Shown: positions 12,091-24,199, numbered from the stretch's first letter. The stretch: 64,000 nt of DNA from Poecilobothrus nobilitatus (GCA_947095535.1 OX352772.1:46395445-46459444); one strand, 5' to 3'. Notes: generated by a model from the letters alone, not told the origin. A program made the numbers and translations.

Positions 12091-12675
12091 ATGGAGACAT
12101 CTGAGCATCAACCTTACTGGAACTAATTCCAACAATACTCTATGATTAGAATATTAATTTCTCCAACTATTTTGAAAAATATTAAAAGGCAAGATATAGA
12201 ATGGGCTGAACGATATATATGGGAAAAAACTAATTTAACATCAAACAAACAAAAACTAATAATCATAACTTTAAATCTGTAAACAGGGGAAAATAATATG
12301 GTATCCAACTACCCCAAGTAACCAGGTACCTAAATACCATCTTGTAAAAATCTAATGATAAAAATTATATGATCTCATATAATTTCTTAAATGAAATTTT
12401 TAAAGCAAGCAAAGAAAAGTTTCATACAGATGCATTTAATATTGAGGACACATTAAAGATATCACTAAAAAAATACATCTTTAAGATATAAAGTGGGATG
12501 ACAATGAATTTTAACATCGAATCACCTAGCAATTTCTCTTCTGAAGAAATGGTTAACACAGAAAGGGATCTAAAAGTATAATTAGAAAGTAAAGACAACC
12601 TACAAATTTTCGAAAATATGGCATCAATGTTTTCCATTTTGTTTAAAGGAAGAAAAAAAAACCATTTGGAATTAA
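12091..12675 (+). pseudogene. Possible decayed coding fragment, unidentified
   Basis: Two stretches have unusually few stops for this base composition. From 12091 one frame runs about 64 codons with a single stop and contains IKRQDIEWAERYIWEKTNL. From 12390 a second frame runs about 95 codons with two stops and contains KEKFHTDAFNIEDTLK and PSNFSSEEMVNTERDLK. The residue make-up (W, E, H, Q) is not that of random AT-rich DNA. The minus strand is also open in places, so strand is not certain. I recognise no family; LINE or other mobile-element origin is likely by analogy with neighbours. Confidence 0.3.
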
Positions 12676-12679
12676 CTTT

Positions 12680-13620
12680 TTAAGATAAACTGCAAAGAGC
12701 AAAAATTTTCTTCAACATATTGATACATAAAATTAGACCTCTAAAATAAATCTAAAACATGGATTTTTTCTCAAAACGAAAATTTTTAAATTTTTTTTTT
12801 TATATCAGAGTATTTTGATTGTCTGGACAGAGAAACTTTAAATAAAACTTCAAAACGTACCAGGCACAGTAATATTTTTGCTTTTTCAACTTAAAAAAAC
12901 ATTTTGCCTTCTAAAAATTTTTAACAACACTTCACCTCCAACTCCAAATTCAAATACACTTTCATACATATTATACTCGTGCATTATGTAATAGAAATAA
13001 AATATAAAATATAAATATAGAAGGAATGTATAGTCGTAAAATTTACAGATATTTAAAGTGTTTCTCTTATAGTCAACAATAAATTGTTAGTTTTGGCTCA
13101 TTTCCAACAAACATTACGGATATTTTTATGTTTTTAATGTTAAATGATGTAATAAAGCCTTTAATAATATCATAACTACAGTTCACCTGTAACAAATTTA
13201 GATAGGAAAAATGTTTGTGACCTAACATTATTTTTCTACAATATTTAGTCCCAAATAAAAACAATTCAAGTTAACTAGACCGAAACATTTTACTTCTTAA
13301 TATGTTTTGTTATTATTAAAAAACAAATCATGATTTTAGTCATATTAGGTTTATTTCAAGTAAATAGATATTAAATAGAAATTCAGCTTTTTTTTATAAT
13401 TTAAAAACACAATCGAGAAAATTAAAAGAGAAAACTATGAAACTTTGGAAAATGCTTAGAAAGGAATAATTAAGTATAGTAGGTATAGTAAAGGGTCTTT
13501 CAAATTGAGTTTTCAAAATTAAATAATTAAAATAGAAAAAAAAATCAAACCCTATAGAAATATTAAAATACGGTATTAATGGATCAAATATTTACTAACC
13601 TCTAATACTATCTGAGTACT
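12680..13620. other. AT-rich sequence, no gene seen
   Basis: No recognised coding or repeat feature. The minus-strand frame at 13073-13264 has no family features. Confidence 0.4.
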
Positions 13621-13625
13621 ATTTT

Positions 13626-15416
13626 TTAGCACATTTCCAAAAAAATTTTGAAAAAATGTGCTTATTAGTTTCACTCTGTCCGTCCGTCCGTCCGTCCGTC
13701 CGTCCGTCCGTCTGTTTACAAAACTTCTACACCGTTAAAGATAGAGAAAAAAAATTTTAACCATACGTAGGTCTTATAAAAAAAATAATTTTGTGGAACA
13801 ACTTTTTCATGTAGCCCCCCCCATTACGGAGCTACACCCCCTCAAACTTTGAAAAAGCCCTATTTTTAAATGCATATATCTTATGTTCTGCTTAAGATTT
13901 TTTCAATCTGAAAACGTCATTCGACAGGTATTTCTTTTATCTTTGTAAATTAATATCAAAATTATACAATTTTTTTAAATTTAGTATTTAAATTTACCGT
14001 TATGTGAAAACCAAATTTTGCATGATTTTTCTACTTTCATAACTCCGGCACGCTTCTAGATACAAGCTTGAAATTTTGAGGCAAGAAAGAACTTTTAGAA
14101 TTAGTATAAGTTTGCTCAGAAAATTTTTTCGGACCACCCCCTGTTTATGAGCTATTAGGGCTTAAAAATTGAAAATTTGCTATTTTTAAACACCTGTAAC
14201 TTAGGAACCTGCACACATTTTACTTCTGCAAGATGTAAAAATTAAAGCTACAATAATATATTTTTACGTGTGTGAAAGGTTTATTTTAATTGTAAAGGGT
14301 TCCAAAGTTGCAGCTCTTCAAAATTGTAAAAAAGCCCCATTTTCAGATGTATATATCTCGGGCTCTGCGTAATAGTTTTGCAATCTAAAACCGGCAGAAG
14401 ATCGAAAATTTTATTATCTATATGAAACAATATCAAAATTATGTAATATTTTGTAATTTACGATTTAAATTTACCGTTATGTGAAAACCACATTTTGCAT
14501 GAAATTTCTTTTTTCATAACTCCGGCACGTCTTCAGGTGGGAATCTGAAATTTTGAGACAAGAAAGAACTTTTAGAATTAGTATAAGTTTCCTCAGAAAA
14601 TTTTTTGGTAACGCCCCCTCTTTAAGAGTTATTACGCCTCAAAAATTGAAAATTTGCTATTTTTAGACACCTGTAACTTAGGCACCTGTAAAAATTTTTC
14701 TTCGGCAAGACATGAAAATGAAAGCTACAATAATATATTTTTACGTGTGTGAAAGGTTTATTTTAGTTGTAAAGGGTTCCAAATCTGCAGCTCTTCAAAA
14801 TTGTAAAAAAGCTCCATTTTCAGATGTATATATCTCGGGCTTTGCGCAATAGTTTTGCAATCTAAAACCGGTAGGAGATCGAAAATTTTATTATCTATAT
14901 AAAACAATATCAAAATTATGTAATATTTTGTAATTTACGATTTAAATTTACCGTTATGTGAAAACCACATTTTGCATGAAATTTCTTTTTTCATAACTCC
15001 GGCACCCCTTTAGATAGGAACCTGAAATTTTGAGACAGGAAAGAACTTTTAGAATTAGTATAAGTTTCTTCAGAAAATTTTTTGGTAACGCCCCCTCTTT
15101 AAGAGTTATTACGCCTCAAAAATTGAAAATTTGCTATTTTTAGACACCTGTAACTTAGGCACCTGTAAAAACTTTTCTTCGGCAAGACATAAAAATTAAA
15201 GCTTCAATAATATATTTTTACGTGTGTTAACAGCTTTTCTTAGTTATATAGGATTCCGGACTTACGGCCCCTCAAAATCTCAAAAATGTCCTATTTTCAA
15301 GTTTTTTCTTATTACATGAAATTTTCAATTTTTGTGTAAGTCACACTTCTAAACAATTTGTATTGAGTTTTGGAAATGTGCGCTTTTAAAAACCGTTGGT
15401 TTACATTCTACCTTGT
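13626..15416 (+). mobile_element. HINE-like element, family A, copy 3 with three core units
   Basis: This is the best preserved family A element. The 5' end has a GCACATTT..AAATGTGC hairpin (13628-13661) and a (GTCC)8 tract. The core is present three times: the anchor TTTACCGTTATGTGAAA occurs at 13993, 14470 and 14947, and the phrase CACCTGTAACTTAGG occurs at 14191, 14668 and 15145, so the unit is 477 bp. The first unit differs more from the other two. The 3' end has the inverted copy of the 5' 14-mer, the AAACC GTT GGTTT hairpin and CATTCTACCTTG. Other family A copies have one core unit. There is no protein frame; it probably moves with help from a Helentron elsewhere. Confidence 0.75.
13678..13711 (+). 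repeat. (GTCC)8 microsatellite inside family A
   Basis: Eight uninterrupted GTCC units followed by GTCTG lie in the position where mini-me/DINE-type elements carry a GTCY proto-microsatellite. Other copies here have about two to four units. Confidence 0.9.
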
Positions 15417-15599
15417 TTCTATATCTGATTACTATTTTGATATGAAAAGTTTTAATATCAGATCAGAATATCTGAACTTAATAATACCTACACGTATATA
15501 CTATACACGTATACATATGCTGATACTTCATTAGAATATGAAAAACAAAAAAAATAAAAAAAATCCTGATAAAAGTATAATCAAAATCTATCAATTTTC

Positions 15600-16300
15600 T
15601 AACAACTTCAATGTGTACATTCCCACTATGCAGAACTACCAAGTTGTTGTTGTACAATTCGTTTGTTATAAAAACTGGACAAAGTGAAATTCATTACCAT
15701 CCAATGTGTTCCCAAAATTTAGTGATATTTCGATTTTTCCACTTTACTGAATTCAAGATGTATCTCAATAAATTTATTATGCATTCAGCTCCATACCATC
15801 CTTTGTCTTAATTTTTCCCATACTTGATTTTTTCAAAGGAATATAATAATAACATTAATAATAACAACTGCTACAGTGCTACGGAATTTCTTTCAATTAT
15901 TTTCTCATGCACATAGGTGGTTTTATATTACCACATGATGCAACTGTATAATGTCTCGTCACTATTAGCAAAAAGTAATAATAATTATAGGCAGATTCAT
16001 TACTCCCATACACTTCCACTGCCCAATTTTAAAAATGGCCGCATTCCTGTTCTATCCTTTCCTATCTCTGTTTGTTATTCAATATACTGGGCGGACAGTT
16101 GAAGATTTCATCTCATAACATTTGCTAAAAGTGAGATTAGTTTAGTCAGTAAAAATCTGACACTACCAAGAGAGTATTCTTAGTGTCCTTTGTAAATTCC
16201 CACTACCCTTCTAAAGTTGGTATGCCGAGTTTTATTTGTCTGACTCTTCTTAAAAAACACAATTACATTAGTAGGCAATCCACATATACCATCGTCAGTC
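15600..16300. repeat. Dispersed repeat, family E, copy 1
   Basis: It shares blocks with 23040-23290, 24540-24700 and 34490-34810: a C-rich stretch (CTTCCACTGCCC / CTATCC), a TTTCATctcATaACATTtgCTAAAA block, and GTTTAGTCAGTAAAAATCTGACAC followed by a CTTAGTGTCTTT block. It has no coding capacity. The open frames at 15611-15811 and 15917-16102 fall inside the repeat. Class is unknown; it may be another HINE relative. Confidence 0.45.
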
Positions 16301-16930
16301 ACGTTATCAAAAAATAGTATTTCTCCGGAGTCAATAATATCTTGATATCATCAAAAATCTTTAAATAATTATTGTTTCCCATTCAAATACTATATTAATG
16401 TTTAACTAAAATGTTTTATTAAAATTTATAATTAAAAACTTAAAATTAAAAAAAAAAAAAAAACTGAATACAAAGCAAATATTGATATTTTATTGAAAAT
16501 TTCATTATTAATTACACATTAAATGTACACAAATTCATCTAATCTAGGAAATCATTCAAAATATTGTATTTTATTTGTTTATTTTGTATATAAATTATCA
16601 TTATACCAATATATACATACCTTAGGTCAAAATAAAAATAAAACCGTCATTATTAGTTATTACCTTTTTGAATATGTTCATTTTATCTCTATGTAAATAA
16701 TATTTTAATTAAATTTTATTCTGGGCAATTGAGTAAATAATGAAATTTTCAAAACTAAAATAAATAACTAAATATGTATTATATGTATATACAGGTAACT
16801 TCTATCAATGATTATCTATAAATTAATTCAGGTAATTCTAATACGACATTAACTCATCAATTTATATTATGTATATCGAATTATATTAAAATTAATTTAA
16901 ATATTCTTTGAAATTATTAGTATCCTTTAT
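16300..16930. other. AT-rich sequence, no gene seen
   Basis: Nothing recognised between family E and family B. Confidence 0.4.
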
Positions 16931-16933
16931 TAT

Positions 16934-18524
16934 TATACCCGTACGATAGGATCGGGTATAATAAAATTACTCCTCCGTTTGTAACACCTCGAAATAAGCG
17001 AGCTAGATATACCTTCAAAGGTATGGATCGGATCAGAAAAAAATTCTAAGACTTTTGAGCCATGTCCGTCCGTCCGTCCGTCCGTCCGTCAGCACGCTAA
17101 CTCAAAAACTAAGAAAGCTAGAATCTTGAAATTTACACAAAATATTCTGGGAGTAATTTGTAGGTTCCCTATTTTTTTTGGTTGAGTTTGGACCAAGCCT
17201 TAGGGTAGCTCTCGAACACCTAACTTTTAGATCCCGACATTTTTTTTGAAATAGAGCTATGAAATTTTAACTGCTGATAGATCCCACAAAAATATTAATT
17301 TTATTTTTAATAACTTTTTTTTGTAGCCCCACCCGTTACGGAGCTACAGCTCCCCAAAGGTTCAAAAAAAGCTCTATATTTAAATTGTTATAGCACAAGT
17401 TGTATAAGGTATATCTTCATTTTGAAAACGCCAAACGATTACTACTTTTATTAGCTTTAAAAGTATATATACAATAAATATATATTTGTGGCATACGGTG
17501 TCTTAATTTACCGTTATGTGAAACTCAAATTTTGCAAAATCCTTCAACCCTTCTATCTTCTAAACGGTTTAAGTTGGAAACTTGAAATTTTGAAAAAAGT
17601 TAGATCTTTGAAAATAAGTATGAGTCATTTCAGATATTTTTTTTGTATCACCCCCCGTTTAGGAGCTGTAAGGGGTCAAAAACTGAAAATTTCCTATTTT
17701 TAAACACCTGTAACTTGAACACCTGTTAAAATTTTTTTGAAGTAATACACAAAAATGAAAGCTCCAACATTATACTCTTATTTCTGTTAACAACTTTTTT
17801 TAATAATATAGGGTTACTTTATAATTGACGAAAGTGTTACTTGGTTTTTTCAAATTTTCTAACAAATTCCTTTAAAACGAATTTTTTCCATTTTGTTTTA
17901 CTCGATAATTTGAAATTGTTGAGGATATAATGCGTAGTACAAAAAAATGTGAATAAATAAACAACATAACGGTTGCTTGAAGAATTTTTATTATTATTTA
18001 TATGATATTGATATATATACATACTTATATAATATCATGTTTATTTACATATCGTATATGTCACTAGTGAATGAATGATAAGAGTATATATGTATATTAT
18101 ATAGCGCCGTATTTACATACATATATGTATTTTATTGTACTTATAAGAAATTATTCTGTCAATGGAATATTTAAATATAATATAATATAATATTTAAAAT
18201 TATATTTACTATTTTGTACTAAGTAAATTTAATATACATTTACCGCTTAGTATTAAATGTTACTATAGAATATTTAAAAAAGTTTTGGATTGATAATCGT
18301 TATGTGGAAGGTTAGCATCTGCTTTTGAAGAATGTACATATAAACATATAGTTTGAATATATGTACAACCCATAAGTTCTAGAAATTATAAAATTCACCC
18401 AAATTATTTTAAAATACTAAAATATTAAAAAAATAATATTGTAGGCAGAGTGACTGTGAACATACTAACGGTTCGTACGGGTATCTAAGAGTTGACAAAG
18501 TCAACTGTATTCTTCCTTGTTTTT
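16934..18524 (+). mobile_element. HINE-like element, family B, copy 1
   Basis: The 5' end is a hairpin with an 8-bp perfect stem (TATACCCG..CGGGTATA, 16935-16961). The arm ATACCCGTACG recurs inverted as CGTACGGGTAT at 18474-18484. It is followed by a 3' hairpin GTTGAC AAA GTCAAC and the terminus TATTCTTCCTTG, then T5. There is a (GTCC)6 tract at 17064-17090. The core has TTTACCGTTATGTGAAA at 17507 and CACCTGTAACTTGAACACCTG, as in family A. The second half is AT-rich. The copy at 44356 matches nearly base for base. No protein frame. The structure matches DINE-1/mini-me elements. Confidence 0.75.
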
Positions 18525-20025
18525 AGCATATTTTTAAAAAAGTTTGTAAATATTAAATGTTAAATGTACTATTTAGTCTCACTTTGTCCGTCCATTCATC
18601 TGTTCGTTTACAAAATTTATACACCGTTTAATATAGAACAATAATAGAACATTACGGACCTACAGCCTCTCAAAGTTTTAAAAATAACTATTTTCAAATG
18701 TGAACATGATAGGTTTTACTTAATTAATATTATTTTAATCTAAAAACACTAAAAGACAGGACGTTATGTCATTATCTCTGACATCGGAATTGTATTTACA
18801 ACGTCGCAAATACAAAGTATTAAGATCTGAATTTATTTATTTATTTATATTCAGGTACCGTGGTACATAAATGTGCCAGGTAGCTATAACCCCTGTTTCC
18901 TGGTAGGAATGTGGGGTGTACGTGATATTATGATATATAAAGTATTTACATATTGCGATATATGAATATTTTTTTTTTTTATATTATAATTATTGTACCC
19001 AGCCGGGAATCGAACCCGAGACCTCTCATTCCCTTATGAATGAGAAGCGGTGCATCAACCACTGCACCAATGGCTGGATAGATCTGAATTGTATAGTAAA
19101 AATATTTGACAATGTGTCATGATCGAAATTAATTCAACAATGTATTTGATACACATTTTTGCAACTCTAGTTGTCAATTTATGTATCCAAAAAATTTATA
19201 GATACCTCCTCATATATAAATAATGTTTGATGTTTTTTATTTTTTTAGTTCTTTGTGTTTTTTTGAATGTTTGTAAAGAAATGGAGGAATTTAAGTAAGT
19301 ATGAAAATAATTTAATAATACTTTTTTTTTTGTGAGTCAAAAATTGAAAACTTTAAAAAACAAAATACCATTTCACAGTTGTTTGATACAAAGTGTTAAC
19401 AGTGATCGGAATTGAAAACAAAACACATTGTGTTATTAATACAATATGTTTGACTTTATAAAATTTGACATTTTATTATTTCTCCTGTGTATCGGGTTGT
19501 ATTTTTAGTAAATTTCCGATGTCACCCAATGTTACCGTTATATGAAAATTTTGCAAGAGTTTGCTCTATTTTCTCTATAACACTTTCACTTTATCTCTAT
19601 AACACTTTCAGATAGAATCTTGAAATTTTGAAAGAAGAAAGATCTTTTAGAATTAGCATAACCTATTTAAAAAAAGTTTTGTACCTCGCCCTATTTAAAG
19701 GCTATTTGAGGTTAAAAAATGAGCTTTGCTATTTTAAGCAATTTAAGCAAATTAGGCATCTGTAACATTGACACCAATACAAATTTTTTCAAAATAAAAA
19801 GCAAGAATTAAAAGTACAAGAATATCATGTGGTAATGGTTTTCTTATAGTGCTTCTATAAAATTGAAGAAAGTGTCCTTTTATTATTCCGTAATGTGTTC
19901 TTACATATAAAATTCTGAGGAAATTTACAAATCACAGGATTCTGACCTGTTTTTATTTTCTTTTGCAAAGTGTATGTATTTAAAAACCTTTAGTTTTGCA
20001 TTCCGTTTTGTTTTATGGTAATTTT
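18525..20025 (+). mobile_element. HINE-like element, family A, copy 4 (decayed, split by a SINE)
   Basis: It abuts the 3' terminus of the family B copy directly. A degraded 5' end (TAGCATATTTTTAAAAAA) is followed by GTCCGTCCATTC and ACAAAATTTATACACCGTTTA. The core phrase TTACCGTTATATGAAA is at about 19535. The 3' end has AAACCTTTAGTTT and GCATTCCGTTTTG. It is interrupted by a SINE at 18834-19079. Confidence 0.6.
18834..19079 (-). mobile_element. tRNA-derived SINE of a second family (SINE-2)
   Basis: On the minus strand the head reads CCATTGGTGCAGTGGTTGAT (A box) and GGTTCGATTCCCGG (B box). A body with AACAGGGGTTATAGCTACC and GGCACATTTATGTACC follows, and the element ends in a TTATTTA-type tail. 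An exact 11-bp target-site duplication, AGATCTGAATT, flanks it at 18823-18833 and 19080-19090. The head differs from SINE-1, so this is a separate family, seen once here. It is inserted in a family A relic. Confidence 0.85.
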
Positions 20026-20769
20026 AACTTATTATAACTTTGTAATTTAATTAAATTTTTATATTGCACTAATCCAACATAAAATAATTAGTTAAAAGTA
20101 ATGAGAAATAATTAATAAAAGTTGATATTATAATAAAACTATTTTCTATGTAATTAAATGAACAAGATTAGTTGGATTTTAACATGAAAATGTAAATTTA
20201 TTTGGCTAATTATAGCTCTTATCTGGATTATTTATATTTTTTAAAATTATCCTTCCATAGATCTTGCCAATCCATCTTAAGAACGTGACAGTATATTTGT
20301 TTCTTTTTATCATATTGTATAGTAGCTACTTTTTCAGATTTCAACCCAAAAAAAATTATACCTAAGTGAGAGTTCCGAAAAGTCACTAATAAAAGATCAA
20401 GGAAAATATGATTCTTCTATATTAAATTTAAACCCACCAATCACCACCCTTACCACCTCTAAATACAAGCTTACTTTAAGTAAGAATTAAGGACCTTAGG
20501 GTAAACATATAATTAAGATTAAGTACGGAGAAATGTAGTAAATAATATTCTTCCTAAACTTTTGTAAATTTTATTTCAAATAAATTTTTATCTTAAGAAT
20601 AGCGTATGGATCCGCAGTTGTAATCCTCTTCATCTATATTGTAATGTCAACACGTTAAAAGATTTACATCTTATTTAGATACACCAACTACAAAAATAAT
20701 AAGCATCTTCTATAAAAGTATAGAACGCATAGTATATATGTATAGAACATATAGTAAATATAAAAATAG
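20026..20769. other. AT-rich sequence, no gene seen
   Basis: No coding frame or shared repeat was recognised. Confidence 0.4.
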
Positions 20770-21350
20770 GGCAGCTAGACTACCCAAATTTTCCAGAGCC
20801 GTTGGCATAAAACTTAAGGTATTTTGACAAAAGTTTAAATATACAACTTATATAAACACTGAGTTATGGTCATTTAAAAAAATAAGTTGTATGACAGTTA
20901 CTGGAACCTATTGTTCTAGACCAATTAAATTTTACAGCACTCGTTATCATAAAAGTTATTTTGACAAAATTTCAGATATCTAGCTTAATTAGACATTGAG
21001 GTACGATGATTTAAAACAAAAAGTTGTATGGCAGCTCCTCGAACAGCTGCCCGCCGGTGGATTTTTTTCCATTTTCCAATAACAAAAATGGGATTTATAT
21101 AAAAATGAAATGGTGAAAATTTGAAAATCCATTATAATTTGAGGTATTGTGTCCCGTCGAACGGAGGGACGGATACAGTCAACTAAATTGACTCTAAATT
21201 TAATTCTGAGCAAGAAGATATTTTATATTTATTTTTCTATGTCACATCGATGTCATTTCTACATTTACATATGTATACAATTTTATTTCTTTAATGTAGG
21301 TATCACAAATGTAGTGGCAAATTTATTATACCCTTCCATTATGTTCGTAC
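20770..21350 (-). mobile_element. HINE-like element, family C, copy 2
   Basis: The 5' end lies at about 21350 and on the minus strand reads ...CATAATGGAAGGGTATAATAAATTTGCC, a degraded version of the family hairpin. A 'GTCCGTCCCTCCGTTCG' tract follows at 21160-21180. Two repeats of the CATACAACTT block lie about 138 bp apart. The AT-rich half and the 3' hairpin are missing or unrecognisable. The small frames at 20989-21213 and 21149-21358 lie within the repeat and are not genes. Confidence 0.6.
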
Positions 21351-21359
21351 AAGTTTAAA

Positions 21360-23035
21360 GAATAAAAACACAGATCTAATTTCAAAATGAAAAATATAAA
21401 ATCTAATTTGTCCCAAATCCTCTATAAGAGAATTAAACAACAAATGTAACTGACCGGCTTGAACAATTTTTAATATACACAGTTATATTTAATTACACAG
21501 ACCTGGATTCGATCTAAAAGTTATGTAGACTATAAAAAGAAAATAAAATTGTATCTACTTGTAAATTTTAAATTATTTTAAAAATTTTTTTTTTGTTTTT
21601 ATTTTTCTTTTTAAAAACAAAATTACATAATCCTGTAAATTTCTATTTATAACATTCAGCAGTACCTACTCTTGTTGAAATTGCTTGCCTTGATATCAAA
21701 TGTTTTTAACATCCAAATACAACAAAAGAGCTTAATATATTTTTTTTGTTTTTTATTCATCTAACTTTTGGGGTCAAAAACTTTATTTTTTAAAAACTCA
21801 TTCATCTATAAGGACAAAAAAAAAATATGAGTACAAAAAAAAAATTATTGTAACATTTCATCGTGATATTTTTGTTTTTTTTTTTTTGTAAATCCTCTAT
21901 AAATACTTTTAAGTTTTTAGAACAACATAACTATGGCGCCGAATTTTTTTTTTTTTTTTTTTTTAATTTTGAATGTACATGACAAGAAACAAAAATATCA
22001 TTCATTTGGAATATAAAAGTTTCTATAGAGAAAAGGTGAAAATAAAAAATTGTTAAAAAAATTTAGTTGAATTGACCAACTTAAAAATACATTTTTAAAA
22101 ACAAACCTCTTCATAATATGATATGTATGTATGTATGTGATAGTTTTTAAAAAAAAATAAAATAAATACATACATACATATATTTAATGGATACCTTACC
22201 TACAAGAACATTGAGAAACAAAATAACAGACATGTTGACTTGTTGTCTCCATTATAAAGAAATAAAGACTATCCTATTTGGATTTATTTCATAACTAATT
22301 TTCAGCTGAGTTCATTTAGGGCATACCATACTAAACAAAAAAAAAAAAAACAAAAAACAGAATACATAGTATAATATTTTATCAATTTTGAGGTAAGATT
22401 TTGTCGTAGTTATCAAAATGTGGGACATTCTACTGACAACACTATTTACATGATATATTTTCAGTTTTGTTTAAAAAAACTGAAAACTATTTTGTAAATG
22501 TGATAAAAAAAATATTACCGATAACAATAAACACTAAATTGACTTAAATTTATTCTTTTTAGACACATACATCTGGTTATATTTTGTTGTTTACTTTATG
22601 GCAATCGCTAAAGGTACCTATAAATTTCTATGAAATATAAAGATCTAATATTACAGTTATAAAAAAAAAAAAATTTCGCCAATTTGAGAAAAAAACGTAC
22701 CTAATAAAGTCTCGAATCTACTAAATTTTAAAAAGTTTTTTAAACTTTTCATAAGGTATTTGTTTGTATTAAATTAAATGAAATCAAAAAGCTTGAGAAG
22801 ATATAGAAATCTAAACATGAAAAGATTCCTTTAAAATTTGATGCATTTTATTTGTGCACAGTGTGAAGAATAACAAAGAATACTGGTTTAAGAAACTGAT
22901 CCACCAAATTGTTCTAAAATATGAGGGATACAAACGATTTATTAAAATGTAAAAGAAAACATAGCAAGAACTTTTTCCAATAACAATAGTACAAGAACAA
23001 TAGTAATACTTGTTTTATTTTTAATTAATTGATTG
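21360..23035. other. AT-rich sequence with homopolymers, no gene seen
   Basis: It contains a T-run of about 22 near 21943-21964, (TATG)n near 22122-22138, and several other A/T runs. No recognised coding or repeat feature. Confidence 0.4.
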
Positions 23036-23039
23036 ATTG

Positions 23040-23290
23040 TTCGCTTACAGTTCGCTACACTGGCCTATGCATCAGCAGCCCCTATACCTACCATCCGATA
23101 GTCACACTTCTAATTTAAAAGGTTCGCGTTTCTGTTCTATACATAAATACCCCATTCCCTAGCCAATATACTGCATAAATAGCTTGGAGTTTCATTCCAT
23201 TACATTAAGTAAAAAGCAAGGTGAGTTTAGTCATTAAAAATCTGGCACAAAAGAAAAAAGTCTTCTTAGTGTCTTTGGAATATTACAAAA
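23040..23290. repeat. Dispersed repeat, family E, copy 2
   Basis: It shares with 15600-16300 the TTCTGTTCTAT..CCATTCCCTAGCCAATATACTG block, the TTTCATTCCATTACATT block and GTTTAGTCATTAAAAATCTGGCAC followed by TTCTTAGTGTCTTT. Confidence 0.45.
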
Positions 23291-24195
23291 TCCATTAGAA
23301 AATAAAAACAAGCAAAAAGGTAGATAAGATTTGGAAAACATTTTTATTTATAAAACACGTTCTTATTTCTCCTATTAAGAATACCTGCTCTTTAAAAGAT
23401 TCGACACAGATAATTTGTTCATCTGAACTCTTCAATCATCCACTAGAAATATAAATAAATTTGTATTAGGAGTTTTTTATAATGTGCAAAATTAAATCGC
23501 CAAACAAAACATATGTCGCAGAAAATATATTATATTATGTATAGTTCAAACTTAAAATTAAATTAAAAATTTTATTTTTTTGTTTATAAAAACATTCATG
23601 TTATGCAGACACATAATTTTTATTCGGAATTCCTTTCAAACTTTTAAATCATTGTTTTTTTTTCTGTTTTTTAAATTTATTAGTTCTGCTAAAAAGTTTT
23701 TTTATTGGTTTATTCCAATTGATTTTAAAATGCATATGATTCAAAAAAGAATAAGTATGTATATTTATTAACTACTGTTAGAGTACTGTAGGATCTTCGA
23801 TAATGACATTTTTTAAACTTAATGTGATTTTCCAAAATTATAACAATTTTCCATATTGTAACAATTGGTTTTTTTTTTTACGTTTTAATTCTTTACTTCG
23901 CAAGGATAAATTAATTATGCAATAGCAACATAGTTATGGAAGAAGGATTATTTGACCAAACACTAAGAGAATAAAAATGAAGGTTTAAAGGTTAAAAAGT
24001 CATATTTATGACTTCTGATAACAAATCAAGGAAAAGTTTAACTACCTATTGAGATAATAGAATGTTGCAAGTAAAATCTTTAATTTCACTTTGTATAACT
24101 TTCTGTTAAAATTTAATGATTGTTCGATGGTAGATGATTAAAGGAAAAGTAATAAAAAAAATTTGTTTAAATATATATAAAAACAAGTACCTAAA
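23290..24195. other. AT-rich sequence, no gene seen
   Basis: No coding frame with recognisable motifs and no repeat shared elsewhere. Confidence 0.4.
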
Positions 24196-24199
24196 TGTA

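Noticed and set aside
13993..15160. Regularly spaced repeats considered as a CRISPR-like array
   Set aside because: The period is 477 bp, the units are similar throughout with no unique spacers, and the DNA is eukaryotic.
15611..15811. Minus-strand stretch with DKGWYGAE and two adjacent stops, considered as a transposase relic
   Set aside because: It lies within dispersed repeat E, and no transposase motif could be followed beyond about 40 codons.
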